From NCBI GenBank assembly GCA_947455195.1, contig CANGMI010000010.1, forward strand, positions 85,677 through 149,676: a stretch of 64,000 bases of DNA, written 5' to 3'. A program made the position numbers and the translations under genes. Source of the DNA: Pseudomonadota bacterium. GTDB lineage: Bacteria > Pseudomonadota > Gammaproteobacteria > Burkholderiales > SG8-39. A model generated the notes under the pieces. It saw nothing but the letters and a program-made list of their open reading frames with translations, ran no database searches and was not told the origin of the DNA. Position 1 is the stretch's first letter. Each line of letters opens with the position of its first letter. Below are positions 38,684 to 47,121 of this stretch, in pieces.

Positions 38684-38713
38684 TTGCAAGTCATTGTTTT
38701 GAAACAATTTATA
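38684..38713 (+). promoter_or_regulatory. AT-rich promoter region of the porin gene with palindrome
   Basis: The 320-bp gap between trpC and the porin contains the most AT-rich stretch of the window (about 38684-38732). TTGCAA (38684-38689), 18 bp, TTTATA (38708-38713) is a possible promoter. Between them ATTGTTT-TG-AAACAAT (38693-38708) is a perfect 7-2-7 palindrome, a candidate regulator site. The resulting leader would be about 190 nt. The rest of the gap (38593-38683 and 38733-38912) shows nothing recognised. Confidence 0.45.
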
Positions 38714-38912
38714 TATTTGTTGTTTGTTTGCAACAGAATCGGCGCCAAAGCCCTGTTTTCGAGTGTCCGGGGTTGCCTTGTGCGTCAGCCGCTCGGCAGA
38801 ATGGGGTCAAGCCTGTCGGGGGATACCCGCTTGGCCTGTGCGGTGTTCCGGTGATGACAGGCAAGAACCTGCCAGACCCACCGCTTCAATGATCAATCAG
38901 GAGATTTCCTCA

Positions 38913-40217
38913 ATGAACAGCAAGATCCTCGCAGCAGCAGTTGCCGGCGTGTTCGCCGCTCCGGTGGCCTTCGCACAGTCGAGCAACGTCGAACTGTACG
39001 GCCGTCTGAACCTCGGTGTGGACAACGCGAGCGCCACCGGTGCCACGCTGACCACCGGTACCGTGAACCAGGACTACAAGTCGCGCATGCGTCAATTCGA
39101 CACCGGCTCGCGCCTCGGCGTGCGCGGTGCAGAAGACCTCGGCAACGGCCTCCGCGCGATCTTCCAGATCGAGTCGGGTGTCAACGGCGACAACGGCCAG
39201 CTCTCCTCGCAAGGCGGCCAGACCAACGCCAGCGCGGGTGTGCTCGGCTCGCGTCCGACCTGGGCCGGCCTCGAAGGCTCGTTCGGTAACGTCAAGTTCG
39301 GCCGCCAGGACATCTACTGGGGCAACGGCACGATCAACCAGACCGGCCCGAACCATGTCAACACCGACCTGCCCTGGGTGACCGGTGGCTCGGGCCGTGT
39401 CTCGGCCGGCACCACCCGTCAGTCGAACGTCGTGACCTACACCACCCCGACGGTTTCGGGCCTCAACGCCACCCTGTCGTGGTCGCCTGACACCAACGCT
39501 GGCGGTGCTCCTGGCATCACCGGCATCGGCAACGCCACCAACCAGGCGGGCGGCGCTGGCTACAACAACGCGGAAAACGCTGCAGCCGGCAAGAACACCA
39601 ATGCCCAGCTGCTCGGCCTGACCGCCCGCGGCGCGTTTGGTCCCTTCCAGGCCCAGTACGACTTCGTGACCAAGACCGGTACGTCTGACCAGACCGCCAT
39701 CGGCACGACGACTGTCGAAAACGCAACCCCGCGCACCTTCGCGAACAAGCTGGGTCTGGCCTGGCGCTATGTGCCGGCTGGCCAGATTTCGCTGATCGCC
39801 ACCGCGATTCACCTCCAGAATGCAACCGTCAGCTCGACCGAGCGGATCGCCGGCAGCACGATGCCGAGCGGCCTGCAGAACCTGAGCCAGAACACCTTCG
39901 GCATCACCTGGGAGCACCTGGTGGGTGGCAACATGCTGCTCCTGGCCCAGTACGGTCAGATGCAGTCGGTCAAGGGTTGCTCGGCTGCTGCGGCTGCCGA
40001 CGTCTGCGACAACAGCAAGGCAACCGGCTACATGGCTGGCGTCCGTTACAACCTGTCGAAGCGCACCGCCGTGTTCGCCTCGTACAACAAGGTGTCGAAC
40101 GGCTCGAACCAGTACGCCGACTACGCTGGTGGCGCCTACCAGGTCGGCCCGCTGGGCGCGACCAACAAGGGTGCCGATCCGCAGATCGTTGCGGTGGGCA
40201 TGCAGCACAACTTCTGA
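38913..40217 (+). CDS. Betaproteobacterial trimeric porin
   Basis: 434 residues. Signal peptide 1-21 (ILAAAVAGVFAAPVAFA, cleavage before QSSN), then QSSNVELYGRLNLGVD, the typical first strand of Burkholderiales general porins, alternating beta-strand pattern throughout, FDTGSRLGVRGAEDLG, and a C-terminal Phe (MQHNF) as BAM signal. Codon use is noticeably more biased towards C-ending codons (AAC, GGC, ACC) than in neighbours, which fits very high expression. AGGAG nine bases upstream supports the ATG; the longer frame is non-coding. A strong terminator follows. Confidence 0.95.
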   Translation: MNSKILAAAVAGVFAAPVAFAQSSNVELYGRLNLGVDNASATGATLTTGTVNQDYKSRMRQFDTGSRLGVRGAEDLGNGLRAIFQIESGVNGDNGQLSSQGGQTNASAGVLGSRPTWAGLEGSFGNVKFGRQDIYWGNGTINQTGPNHVNTDLPWVTGGSGRVSAGTTRQSNVVTYTTPTVSGLNATLSWSPDTNAGGAPGITGIGNATNQAGGAGYNNAENAAAGKNTNAQLLGLTARGAFGPFQAQYDFVTKTGTSDQTAIGTTTVENATPRTFANKLGLAWRYVPAGQISLIATAIHLQNATVSSTERIAGSTMPSGLQNLSQNTFGITWEHLVGGNMLLLAQYGQMQSVKGCSAAAAADVCDNSKATGYMAGVRYNLSKRTAVFASYNKVSNGSNQYADYAGGAYQVGPLGATNKGADPQIVAVGMQHNF

Positions 40218-40298
40218 TCGCGCGCGGTCCTCGTGACCGCCTGAATCGATTGGCGGGGCGCATCCAGAGGTGCTCCCTGCCCGATCGAGGATCAGATG

Positions 40299-40323
40299 AC
40301 GGGCGACGCAAGTCGCCCGTTTT
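40299..40323 (+). terminator. Rho-independent terminator of the porin gene
   Basis: A 9-bp perfect stem (ACGGGCGAC / GTCGCCCGT) with a GCAA tetraloop at 40299-40320, then a T-run (40320-40323). It lies 82 bp after the porin stop and before coq7. Confidence 0.85.
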
Positions 40324-40429
40324 CATTGGTGCCTCACTGATCATGGCGTGCGTGCGGCACACGGCGTACGCTAAGGTGAGGGTGCGCCCTGCGCGCGTCG
40401 TGTGACTGTTGAATTCCCAAGGATGCCGG

Positions 40430-41053
40430 ATGTCTCTCGATCGTTTCATTACCGAGTTCGATCGTGCGCTTCGAACCCTGACCGATACGGTGCAGGCGAC
40501 ACGGCCGTCGCCGGCTGCCGACTTGCTGGAGCCTGACCTCGATCGTGCCGAGCGCGATCAGGCCATGCGTCTCATGCGCGTGAACCACTGTGGCGAGGTC
40601 TGTGCGCAGGCCCTTTATCAGGGGCAGGCACTGGCGACGCGTAACGAGCGTATCGCACGACCGCTCCGCGCCGCAGCCGATGAGGAACTCGATCATCTGG
40701 CCTGGAGTGGGCAGCGCATCCGCGAACTCGGCGGGCGCACCAGCCGACTCAATCCGCTCTGGTATGCGGGGTCGCTCGCGCTGGGTTATGCCGCCGGTCG
40801 CGCCGGCGACCGCTGGAATCTTGCCTTCCTGCGCGAAACCGAGCGCCAGGTCGAGGCCCACCTCGCCTCGCATCTGGATCGGCTCAGCCCGCGTGATACC
40901 GCCACGCGCGCTGTCGTCGAGCAGATGAAAGTCGATGAGGCGGGTCATGCCGCAACAGCGCAGCGACTGGGTGCCCGTCACATGCCCGAGTGGGGCAGGC
41001 GTCTCATGGCGCGTGGGTCGGGCGTGATGACACGCCTTTCGTACTGGATCTAG
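40430..41053 (+). CDS. coq7: Coq7-type 2-polyprenyl-3-methyl-6-methoxy-1,4-benzoquinol hydroxylase
   Basis: 207-residue ferritin-like diiron monooxygenase that hydroxylates C6 of the ubiquinone ring in place of UbiF. The carboxylate and histidine ligands are visible in NHCGEVCAQ, EELDHLAW, ERQVEAHLASH and DEAGHAATA, the two E-xx-H units of the fold. AAGGA six bases before the ATG at 40430 decides the start. Its TAG overlaps the TAG of the convergent OsmC gene. Confidence 0.95.
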   Translation: MSLDRFITEFDRALRTLTDTVQATRPSPAADLLEPDLDRAERDQAMRLMRVNHCGEVCAQALYQGQALATRNERIARPLRAAADEELDHLAWSGQRIRELGGRTSRLNPLWYAGSLALGYAAGRAGDRWNLAFLRETERQVEAHLASHLDRLSPRDTATRAVVEQMKVDEAGHAATAQRLGARHMPEWGRRLMARGSGVMTRLSYWI

Positions 41054-41493
41054 GCGGACTGGACGGCTTGCCCGCCGGGCTCCTCGATGATCTCGTAGTC
41101 GTACGTGATGTCGGCGGTCTTGCCGAGCATGATCGAGGCAGAGCAGTACTTCTGGTGGGACAACTTGATCGCGCTCTCGACCAGCGCACGGCGCAGGTTG
41201 CGCCCGCGGATCACGAAGTGCATGTGGATGCGGGTGAACACCTTCGGATCGGTTTCCGCGCGGTCGGCTTTCAGTTCGACATGGGCGCCCGTCACGTCCT
41301 GACCGCTCTTCTTCAGAATGACCAGCACGTCATAGATCGTGCAGCCACCGGCACCGGTGAGAACGGTTTCCATGGGGCGCGGTCCGAGATTGCGGCCGCC
41401 ACCCTCGGGTGCACCATCCATCACGAAGGCGTGTCCGCTTCCCGTTTCGCCCACGAAGGCCATCCCGTCGAGCCACTTCACCGTGCATTCCAT
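41050..41493 (-). CDS. OsmC/Ohr-family redox protein (YhfA-like)
   Basis: 147 residues from 41493, where GGAG lies seven bases upstream; an alternative ATG at 41523 lacks a ribosome site. The OsmC fold pattern is clear: GGRNLGPRPMETVLTGAGGCTIYDV holds the first conserved Cys in a GGC motif, and the second Cys is in QKYCSAS. Members detoxify organic hydroperoxides by a two-cysteine mechanism; this size and the absence of Ohr signatures suggest the YhfA subgroup, whose substrate is not established. Confidence 0.9.
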   Translation of the reverse strand: MECTVKWLDGMAFVGETGSGHAFVMDGAPEGGGRNLGPRPMETVLTGAGGCTIYDVLVILKKSGQDVTGAHVELKADRAETDPKVFTRIHMHFVIRGRNLRRALVESAIKLSHQKYCSASIMLGKTADITYDYEIIEEPGGQAVQSA

Positions 41494-41633
41494 GGGCCAA
41501 CTCCGCGTATCGATGGCCTTCATGATACTAGAGCGGTGATGCGCTCTCGCGCCATGCCGTTTCGTGCGTGGACCGCGACGAAAATGGGCGCAAGTGGATC
41601 CAGAAATAGAACGATCGGTCTTAAAGATGAAAA

Positions 41634-41688
41634 AAGCGGCCAAATTTGTCAGATTTTGTAACGACGAACGGAAATTTGCTGACCGCTT
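41634..41688 (+). repeat. Inverted/direct AAATTT repeat upstream of the sRNA promoter
   Basis: AAGCGG (41634-41639) and CCGCTT (41683-41688) flank two copies of AAATTTG (41642-41648 and 41672-41678), each followed by a C/T-G-A word. It is AT-rich DNA ending 11 bp before the -35 at 41700, the place for a regulator or UP-element-like site. The rest of 41524-41633 shows nothing else. Confidence 0.35.
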
Positions 41689-41699
41689 GGACATTTTTC

Positions 41700-41728
41700 T
41701 TGCATTGCACAAAACGGATGTGTAGGAT
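41700..41728 (+). promoter_or_regulatory. Sigma-70 promoter of a putative small RNA
   Basis: TTGCAT (41700-41705), exactly 17 bp, then TAGGAT (41723-41728). The predicted start is near 41735. No protein-coding gene follows; an intrinsic terminator lies about 95 bp downstream of the predicted start. Confidence 0.7.
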
Positions 41729-41734
41729 TCGAGG

Positions 41735-41863
41735 TGTGGGAACGACGTCTCGCAACGAAAGGCAGTACCGCTGCAGAACGGTCGGGTCCCGATGATTGTC
41801 TCCTCCACCCTCCTCCTTTGGTGGATTCAACGCGGCCTGGTATCCAGGTCGCGTTTTTCTTTT
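41735..41863 (+). ncRNA. Putative small RNA with anti-Shine-Dalgarno hairpin loop
   Basis: About 128 nt between a promoter and an intrinsic terminator, with no convincing reading frame. GCAG/CTGC forms a small stem near 41763-41774. The most telling element is TCCACC (41804-41809) pairing with GGTGGA (41820-41825) and presenting the loop CTCCTCCTTT, a near-perfect anti-Shine-Dalgarno sequence; TCTCCTCC just 5' repeats it. Such CCTCC loops are how several alpha- and betaproteobacterial trans-acting RNAs block ribosome sites. I cannot assign it to a named family. Confidence 0.6.
41830..41863 (+). terminator. Rho-independent terminator of the putative sRNA
   Basis: An 11-bp stem with one G-T pair (ACGCG-G-CCTGG / CCAGG-T-CGCGT) and a TAT loop at 41830-41854, followed by TTTTT, C, TTTT. 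It separates the sRNA from the rplM promoter 160 bp further on. Confidence 0.88.
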
Positions 41864-42019
41864 GTGTGGCCGATTGTGGCGCGGCGTGGCGCGTCGCGTC
41901 GCGAGCAGGCCCACCGCAGGAGGATGCCGATGTCGAGGGCGCCTGGGGTGCCCACCGGCACGTTCCTGCTCGGCGTGGCGGATGCGTGTCCGGTTGCTGG
42001 CGCGCCTCGTCCGGATACG

Positions 42020-42048
42020 CTTGACGGCACGAATTCAAGTCGCTATGA
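42020..42048 (+). promoter_or_regulatory. Promoter of rplM-rpsI
   Basis: TTGACG (42020-42025), 17 bp, TATGAT (42043-42048), close to consensus. The start near 42055 gives a leader of about 69 nt. The stretch 41864-42019 before it shows nothing I recognise. Confidence 0.78.
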
Positions 42049-42088
42049 TCTCGGGTTCACTTCGCATGATCCCAAAAAGGCCATGACG

Positions 42089-42105
42089 GGTTGCCCTTCG
42101 CAACC
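42089..42105 (+). promoter_or_regulatory. Leader hairpin before rplM
   Basis: GGTTGC-CCTTC-GCAACC forms a 6-bp stem ending 18 bases before the rplM ATG, just upstream of the GGAAG ribosome site. It may be part of an L13 autoregulatory leader; that is inference only. Confidence 0.4.
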
Positions 42106-42123
42106 GGTCTGGAAGACGACCCG

Positions 42124-42558
42124 ATGAAAACCTTTTCAGCCAAACCGCAAGACGTTGTTCACGACTGGTTCGTCGTTGACGCGACCGACAAGGTGCTTGG
42201 CCGCCTGGCCGCCGAGATCGCTCGTCGCCTGCGTGGCAAGCACAAGCCGGAGTTCACCCGCCACGTTGATACCGGCGACTTCATCGTCGTCGTGAACGCC
42301 GGCAAGATCCGGGTGACCGGCAACAAGGCCCAGGACAAGAAGTACTACCGCCACAGCGGTTACCCGGGCGGTATCTACGAGACGAACTTCGCCACGATGC
42401 AGTCGCGCTTCCCCGGACGCGCGCTCGAAATCGCCGTGAAGGGCATGTTGCCCAAGGGGCCCCTCGGATATGCGATGATCAAGAAGTTGAAGGTCTATGG
42501 GGGTGCGGAACATCCGCACTCGGCGCAACAGCCCAAGGTGCTGGAGATCGTGCAATGA
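42124..42558 (+). CDS. rplM: 50S ribosomal protein L13
   Basis: 144 residues. [20 protein letters not shown] is the standard start, with the family signature later at [22 protein letters not shown]13 binds domain II of 23S rRNA early in 50S assembly. The ATG at 42124 is used; the frame extends 11 codons upstream without a ribosome site. It overlaps rpsI by 4 bp. Confidence 0.98.
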   Translation: MKTFSAKPQDVVHDWFVVDATDKVLGRLAAEIARRLRGKHKPEFTRHVDTGDFIVVVNAGKIRVTGNKAQDKKYYRHSGYPGGIYETNFATMQSRFPGRALEIAVKGMLPKGPLGYAMIKKLKVYGGAEHPHSAQQPKVLEIVQ

Positions 42559-42947
42559 TCGGCGAATACAATTACGGCACCGGCCGTCGCAAGACCTCCG
42601 TCGCCCGTGTCTTCATCAAGCCCGGACGTGGGCAGTTCATCGTGAATGACAAGCCGGTCGATGAGTACTTCGGTCGCGAAACCGGGCGCATGGTCTGTCG
42701 CCAGCCCCTGGTGCTGACCAACCACCTGACCACGTTCGACGTGAAGGTCAACGTCGACGGTGGGGGTGAGTCGGGCCAGGCGGGTGCCGTACGTCATGGC
42801 CTGACGCGAGCACTGGTCGAATACGACGCAACGCTCAAGTCAGCGCTCTCCAATGCCGGGTTCGTGACGCGAGATGCTCGCGCGGTCGAGCGCAAGAAGG
42901 TGGGTCTGCACAAGGCACGTCGCCGCAAGCAATTCTCGAAGCGCTAG
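42555..42947 (+). CDS. rpsI: 30S ribosomal protein S9
   Basis: 130 residues: [14 protein letters not shown] at the start, [19 protein letters not shown] in the middle and the basic C-terminal tail ending FSKR that reaches the P-site tRNA. It shares the L13 promoter, overlaps rplM by ATGA and is closed by a strong terminator. Confidence 0.98.
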   Translation: MIGEYNYGTGRRKTSVARVFIKPGRGQFIVNDKPVDEYFGRETGRMVCRQPLVLTNHLTTFDVKVNVDGGGESGQAGAVRHGLTRALVEYDATLKSALSNAGFVTRDARAVERKKVGLHKARRRKQFSKR

Positions 42948-42961
42948 GCGCCGCAGCAAGG

Positions 42962-42987
42962 AAGCCGCCCATGGGCGGCTTTTTTTT
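42962..42987 (+). terminator. Rho-independent terminator of rplM-rpsI
   Basis: AAGCCGCCC / GGGCGGCTT stem around a central AT (42962-42980), followed by eight T. It lies 15 bp after the rpsI stop and 28 bp before argC. Confidence 0.92.
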
Positions 42988-43014
42988 CGACGGGCTGTTC
43001 TGGAGTCCACGGTC

Positions 43015-44043
43015 ATGATCAAGATTGGCATCGTCGGCGGCACGGGTTACACCGGTGTGGAGTTGCTGCGCCTCCTGTCGCAGCATCCGCAAGCACATCT
43101 GCGTGCCATCACCTCCCGCAAGGAAGCCGGCATGCGGGTCGATCAGATGTTTCCCTCGCTGCGCGGGCATGTCGATCTGGCGTTCTGCGAGCCGGCCGAG
43201 GCGCATCTCGAAGCCTGCGATGTCGTCTTCTTTGCAACGCCCAACGGGGTGGCCATGCAGGAGGCCTCGGCGCTGGTGCACGCCGGTGTGCGCATCATCG
43301 ATCTGGCGGCCGATTTTCGCTTGCGAGATCCGGCCGTCTGGGAGCGCTGGTACAAGGTGCCCCATGCAGCACCTGAACTCCTCACCGAGGCGGTCTATGG
43401 CCTTCCTGAGGTCAATCGCGCGCGGATCCGCGAGGCGCGCGTGCTGGCCAATCCGGGTTGCTACCCGACCGCGGTGCAACTCGGTTTCATCCCGCTGCTC
43501 GAGGCCGGCTGCATCGAACCGGCCCACCTCATCGCCGATGCCAAATCGGGCGTGAGCGGGGCGGGTCGCAAGGCCGAGGTGCATACGCTGATGGCAGAGG
43601 CCGCCGACAACTTCTCGGCGTATGGCGTACCCGGCCATCGTCACTGGCCCGAGATTCGTCAGGGGCTTGCGGCCGTGTCGGGCGCCGACGTCGGGCTCAC
43701 CTTCGTGCCCCATCTCACGCCGATGATCCGGGGCATTCACGCCACGCTCTATGCACGAATCACCCGCGAGACGGACTTCCAGGCACTGTACGAGGATCGT
43801 TATTGCAACGAGCCTTTCGTCGATGTGCTGCCCGCGGGGACTCATCCGGATACCCGTTCGGTGCGAGGCGCCAACCTCTGTCGCATCGCAGTGCATCGTC
43901 CTCAGGGTGGCGATACCCTGGTGATTCTTTCGGTCATCGACAATCTGGTGAAAGGTGCTGCCGGGCAGGCCGTGCAGAACATGAACATCATGTTCGGGCT
44001 CGACGAGCGCGCCGGGCTCGCCCAGGTTGCCTTGGTACCCTGA
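43015..44043 (+). CDS. argC: N-acetyl-gamma-glutamyl-phosphate reductase
   Basis: 342 residues. NADP loop [10 protein letters not shown] (5-14) and the catalytic Cys149 in [12 protein letters not shown]. It makes N-acetylglutamate semialdehyde in arginine synthesis. GGAG nine bases before the ATG supports this start rather than the longer frame inside rpsI. Only 28 bp separate it from the rpsI terminator, so its promoter must overlap that terminator or transcription reads through. Confidence 0.97.
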   Translation: MIKIGIVGGTGYTGVELLRLLSQHPQAHLRAITSRKEAGMRVDQMFPSLRGHVDLAFCEPAEAHLEACDVVFFATPNGVAMQEASALVHAGVRIIDLAADFRLRDPAVWERWYKVPHAAPELLTEAVYGLPEVNRARIREARVLANPGCYPTAVQLGFIPLLEAGCIEPAHLIADAKSGVSGAGRKAEVHTLMAEAADNFSAYGVPGHRHWPEIRQGLAAVSGADVGLTFVPHLTPMIRGIHATLYARITRETDFQALYEDRYCNEPFVDVLPAGTHPDTRSVRGANLCRIAVHRPQGGDTLVILSVIDNLVKGAAGQAVQNMNIMFGLDERAGLAQVALVP

Positions 44044-44229
44044 GAGCCCTGCGTCCAGCGCGGAACCGGCGACAGCCACCGGACGAGTGCTGCCCCGGTC
44101 TGCGCAGACTCCCTCACGGACTGACCGGCGAGGGTGTCCGCGACAGGTGCATTGACCGCACCGCAGGCTCGGTGCACTATCGCGGAACAAGACCATCGTC
44201 ATGATGGTTGCCTTGATGCAGGAGTTGCC

Positions 44230-44580
44230 ATGAATGCAGTCGCTGAAATGCCGTCCCCCTTTGTCTTCACCGACAGCGCGGCTGACAAGGTTCGCGCCCT
44301 GATCATCGAAGAGGGTAACGAGAACTACAAGCTCCGGGTATTCGTCACCGGCGGTGGTTGCTCGGGCTTCCAGTACGGCTTTACCTTCGATGAAGAGCAG
44401 AACGAAGACGACACGGTGATGGAGAAGAACGGTGTTCGTCTTCTCATTGATGCCATGAGCTACCAGTACCTGGTCGGCGCCGAGATCGACTACACCGACG
44501 GCGTCGAGGGTGCGCAGTTCGTGATACGCAACCCGAATGCCACCAGCACCTGCGGGTGTGGGTCTTCGTTCTCGGTCTGA
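44230..44580 (+). CDS. erpA: Iron-sulfur cluster insertion protein ErpA
   Basis: 116-residue A-type carrier. The three cluster cysteines are C44 (GGGCSGF), C108 and C110 (TCGCG). It hands [4Fe-4S] clusters to apoenzymes, for instance MiaB in this window. AGGAG six bases upstream fixes the ATG. The 186 bp before it (44044-44229) contain TTGACC near 44154 with poor -10 candidates; no IscR-like site was recognised. Confidence 0.95.
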   Translation: MNAVAEMPSPFVFTDSAADKVRALIIEEGNENYKLRVFVTGGGCSGFQYGFTFDEEQNEDDTVMEKNGVRLLIDAMSYQYLVGAEIDYTDGVEGAQFVIRNPNATSTCGCGSSFSV

Positions 44581-44590
44581 CCGTTCGGCT

Positions 44591-45712
44591 TCAGGTGCGG
44601 CCGACTGGACCCGCGGGATAGATTGCACCCAACACGCGAGCCCCGCGAGCGCCGGTGACCGCAGGCAAGTTGCCGGGCAAGTGATGCAGCGCCCGCCAGG
44701 CGAGCCAGGCGAAGGCGCAGGCCTCCACATAGTCGGGGTCTATCCCCAGACTCGCAGTAGACGCGACGCGTGCCGCGGGCAGTGCGCTGGTGATTCGTTT
44801 CACCAGATCGTCGTTGTGAACGCCCCCTCCGCAAAGCAGGACCTCCCGGGGGGCTCCACACCAGATGCGAATGGCTTGCGCCAGACTCTGTGCGGTGAAT
44901 TCGGCAAGTGTCGCCTGCACGTCGGCTGCGTCCCGTGATTCGACGCCCATCTGTGCCAGCCACCGAGCATTGAAGTGATCGCGCCCCGTGCTGCGCGGGG
45001 GCGGTCGTGACAGGAAGTCATCACTCATCATTCGATCGAGGAGTGCCTGATCGACGGCGCCCGACGCGGCCCATGCGCCCCCATCATCGCGAGTGCGACC
45101 CCGATGCAACTCGACCCAGAGGTCGAGCAACAGATTACCCGGCCCGGTATCGAAGCCGATGGGGCTTGCATTTGTACTCTCGCTGGAGGGCAGATTGGTG
45201 ATGTTGGCGATGCCGCCCAGATTCGCGATGACCCGGTGAATGCGCGCGTCCCCGAAAATCGCCTGATGGAAGGCCGGCACGAGGGGGGCTCCCTGCCCGC
45301 CCGCAGCGATGTCCCGACTGCGAAAGTCGGCAACGACACAGATGCCCGTCGCCTCGGCCAGCATTGCACCGTCGCCCAGCTGGACGGTGTACCCGGCATC
45401 AGGGCGATGGCGCACGGTCTGCCCGTGGCAGCCGATGGCCTCCACGTCGTGCGCGGCGATATTCAGGCCCCCAAGCAGCTGGAGCGTGGCGTGCGCGTAG
45501 AGCCGGGCCAGTTCCAGGCCGACACGCCGAGCCCGGTCGAGTTCGTTGTCTCCGGCAGTGTTCAGCGCAAGAACATCGGCCCGCAGCTGCGCGGGATAGG
45601 CGACGAAGTGGGTGCCGACCAGACGTGGTGCTGATGCCGAGAAGTCGACCACCGCTGCATCGACACCGTCGAGGCTGGTGCCGGACATGAGTCCGACCAC
45701 CAGGTGACTCAT
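44591..45712 (-). CDS. anmK: Anhydro-N-acetylmuramic acid kinase
   Basis: 373 residues with the ATP-binding start GLMSGTSLDGVD (7-18), GCHGQTVRH and ANLGGIANIT. It hydrolyses and phosphorylates 1,6-anhydro-MurNAc from MltA-type products. It lies 19 bp after the M23 peptidase, on the same strand. With AmgK and MurU the window thus encodes both the C6-phosphate and the C1-phosphate recycling branches. The start at 45712 matches the family N-terminus; no strong ribosome site was found. Confidence 0.95.
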   Translation of the reverse strand: MSHLVVGLMSGTSLDGVDAAVVDFSASAPRLVGTHFVAYPAQLRADVLALNTAGDNELDRARRVGLELARLYAHATLQLLGGLNIAAHDVEAIGCHGQTVRHRPDAGYTVQLGDGAMLAEATGICVVADFRSRDIAAGGQGAPLVPAFHQAIFGDARIHRVIANLGGIANITNLPSSESTNASPIGFDTGPGNLLLDLWVELHRGRTRDDGGAWAASGAVDQALLDRMMSDDFLSRPPPRSTGRDHFNARWLAQMGVESRDAADVQATLAEFTAQSLAQAIRIWCGAPREVLLCGGGVHNDDLVKRITSALPAARVASTASLGIDPDYVEACAFAWLAWRALHHLPGNLPAVTGARGARVLGAIYPAGPVGRT

Positions 45713-45731
45713 GAACGGCAGCCTGCGCGCC

Positions 45732-47069
45732 TCAATCGACCAGCGCGACCGCAGTGCTCTGCAGCGAGGCCTCGAGCTGCGCAAACAGCGCCTTCGCCTG
45801 CGCCTGCAGCTGCGCCTGCTGGCGGGCGGGCAGATTGGCACCGCTCGGCAGTGACGCCGACATCGGATTCATGTAGACGCCATGGTGACGCAGTTCGTAG
45901 TGCAGGTGCGGCCCGGTGGCCCAGCCCGTCTGCCCGACAAAGCCGATCGTGTCGCCCTGACCGATCCTGAGACCCGTGCGCGTACCCGGGGAAAACTGGC
46001 TCAGGTGCGCATAGAGCGTCGTGTAATCGCCGGAATGACGCAGAACGACCACGTTGCCGTAACCACTCTGCCACCCGGCATAGTCGACCACACCATCCCC
46101 CGTTGCACGAACGGGCGTCCCGATGGGAGCGCCGAAGTCGATCCCCTTGTGCGTCACCCACTGCTGGCCTGAAGCGTCCAGCCGCGAGCCAAAACCTGAG
46201 TTGACCTTGGCGAAGTCAAGCGGCACGCGTCGGAACCCGACCTGCGTGCTTTCCCCTTGCGGGTTGAAGTAGCCGCGGGTGCTGCCACCGTCGAACCACA
46301 GGGCGCGATGGGTCTGCCCGCCATGCGTGACTTCGGCCGCCAGAAGACGCCCGGCTCGAACCAGTTGCCCTTCGTGGTAGAACACTTCGTACAGGCCGGC
46401 TATGCGGTCGCCTCGCACGAGTCCTGCCCCGACATCGATGGCGCTACCGAAAGCCTGCGAGAACTGAAGCGCAACCGATGCGGGCACGCCGGCGTTCTGC
46501 ACATCGGCCAGCGCGCGCGAACGCACGACGGTGCTGCGTGCAACCACCTCGCGCGTCATCTGCAGGATGCGTTCGCTGGTGCTGATGCGTCCGTCGGCGC
46601 GGGCGATACGCCCGAGTCGGTCGTCGGCCGTGATGAATTCGAGTTGCTGCAACTCACCGACCCGCGACACTTCAGCGCGCACGCTGGTGCCCGGACGCAG
46701 TTTTCGAAGCAGACGACTGGCGGCTGCGTCACCCACGACCCGCGACGCGTCGATGTTGCTGACCTGCAGGCGTGCGAGGAGGCTGCCGAACGTATCGCCA
46801 CGCCCGAACCGCTCTTCGTACCAGAAGGTGCTGTCCCCGGCGTCACCGAGAGTGACCGGATCGATGCGGATCTTCTCGACCACGGCGTGTGCGTTCACGG
46901 CACCCGCTGAGCCATCAACGGTCGCAATGGCCCCCACAACGGCCGTGAGAAAGACACCCGCAACCGCCCCCACCAGTTTCTGGCGTGGTGACAGCGAGAG
47001 GCGATCCACCGCGGCAACAGCCGTGGCTGAGGCTTCGAGTGCCTTGGTTAAGAGTATGTTTTTTTGCAT
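45732..47069 (-). CDS. M23 murein DD-endopeptidase (MepM-like)
   Basis: 445 residues: an N-terminal membrane segment (about 31-49), a periplasmic region with a LysM-like GDTFGSLLARL stretch (about 90-100), and a C-terminal LytM domain with zinc ligands H307 and D311 (HKGID) and H390 in HLHYE. All ligands are present, so it should be an active cross-link hydrolase rather than an EnvC/NlpD-type activator. It is divergent from tyrS and 19 bp before anmK, the common M23-anmK-tyrS neighbourhood of betaproteobacteria. Confidence 0.93.
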   Translation of the reverse strand: MQKNILLTKALEASATAVAAVDRLSLSPRQKLVGAVAGVFLTAVVGAIATVDGSAGAVNAHAVVEKIRIDPVTLGDAGDSTFWYEERFGRGDTFGSLLARLQVSNIDASRVVGDAAASRLLRKLRPGTSVRAEVSRVGELQQLEFITADDRLGRIARADGRISTSERILQMTREVVARSTVVRSRALADVQNAGVPASVALQFSQAFGSAIDVGAGLVRGDRIAGLYEVFYHEGQLVRAGRLLAAEVTHGGQTHRALWFDGGSTRGYFNPQGESTQVGFRRVPLDFAKVNSGFGSRLDASGQQWVTHKGIDFGAPIGTPVRATGDGVVDYAGWQSGYGNVVVLRHSGDYTTLYAHLSQFSPGTRTGLRIGQGDTIGFVGQTGWATGPHLHYELRHHGVYMNPMSASLPSGANLPARQQAQLQAQAKALFAQLEASLQSTAVALVD

Positions 47070-47079
47070 GTTTTAAGGC

Positions 47080-47085
47080 GATAAT
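47080..47085 (+). promoter_or_regulatory. Candidate -10 box of tyrS
   Basis: GATAAT at 47080-47085 lies in the 52-bp divergent region, 37 bp before the tyrS ATG at 47122. The matching -35 position reads TGTTTT, a weak fit. Confidence 0.45.
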
Positions 47086-47121
47086 CAATGATCAGTGTCA
47101 CAAAAACGGCAGGATTTGTCA

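Noticed and set aside
41735..41863. 6S RNA as identity of the putative small RNA
   Set aside because: 6S is longer (about 180 nt) with an extended closing stem and central bubble; this transcript lacks that fold.
42835..44730. 631-codon minus-strand open frame over argC and erpA
   Set aside because: Runs across two well-defined genes on the other strand with no recognisable domain.
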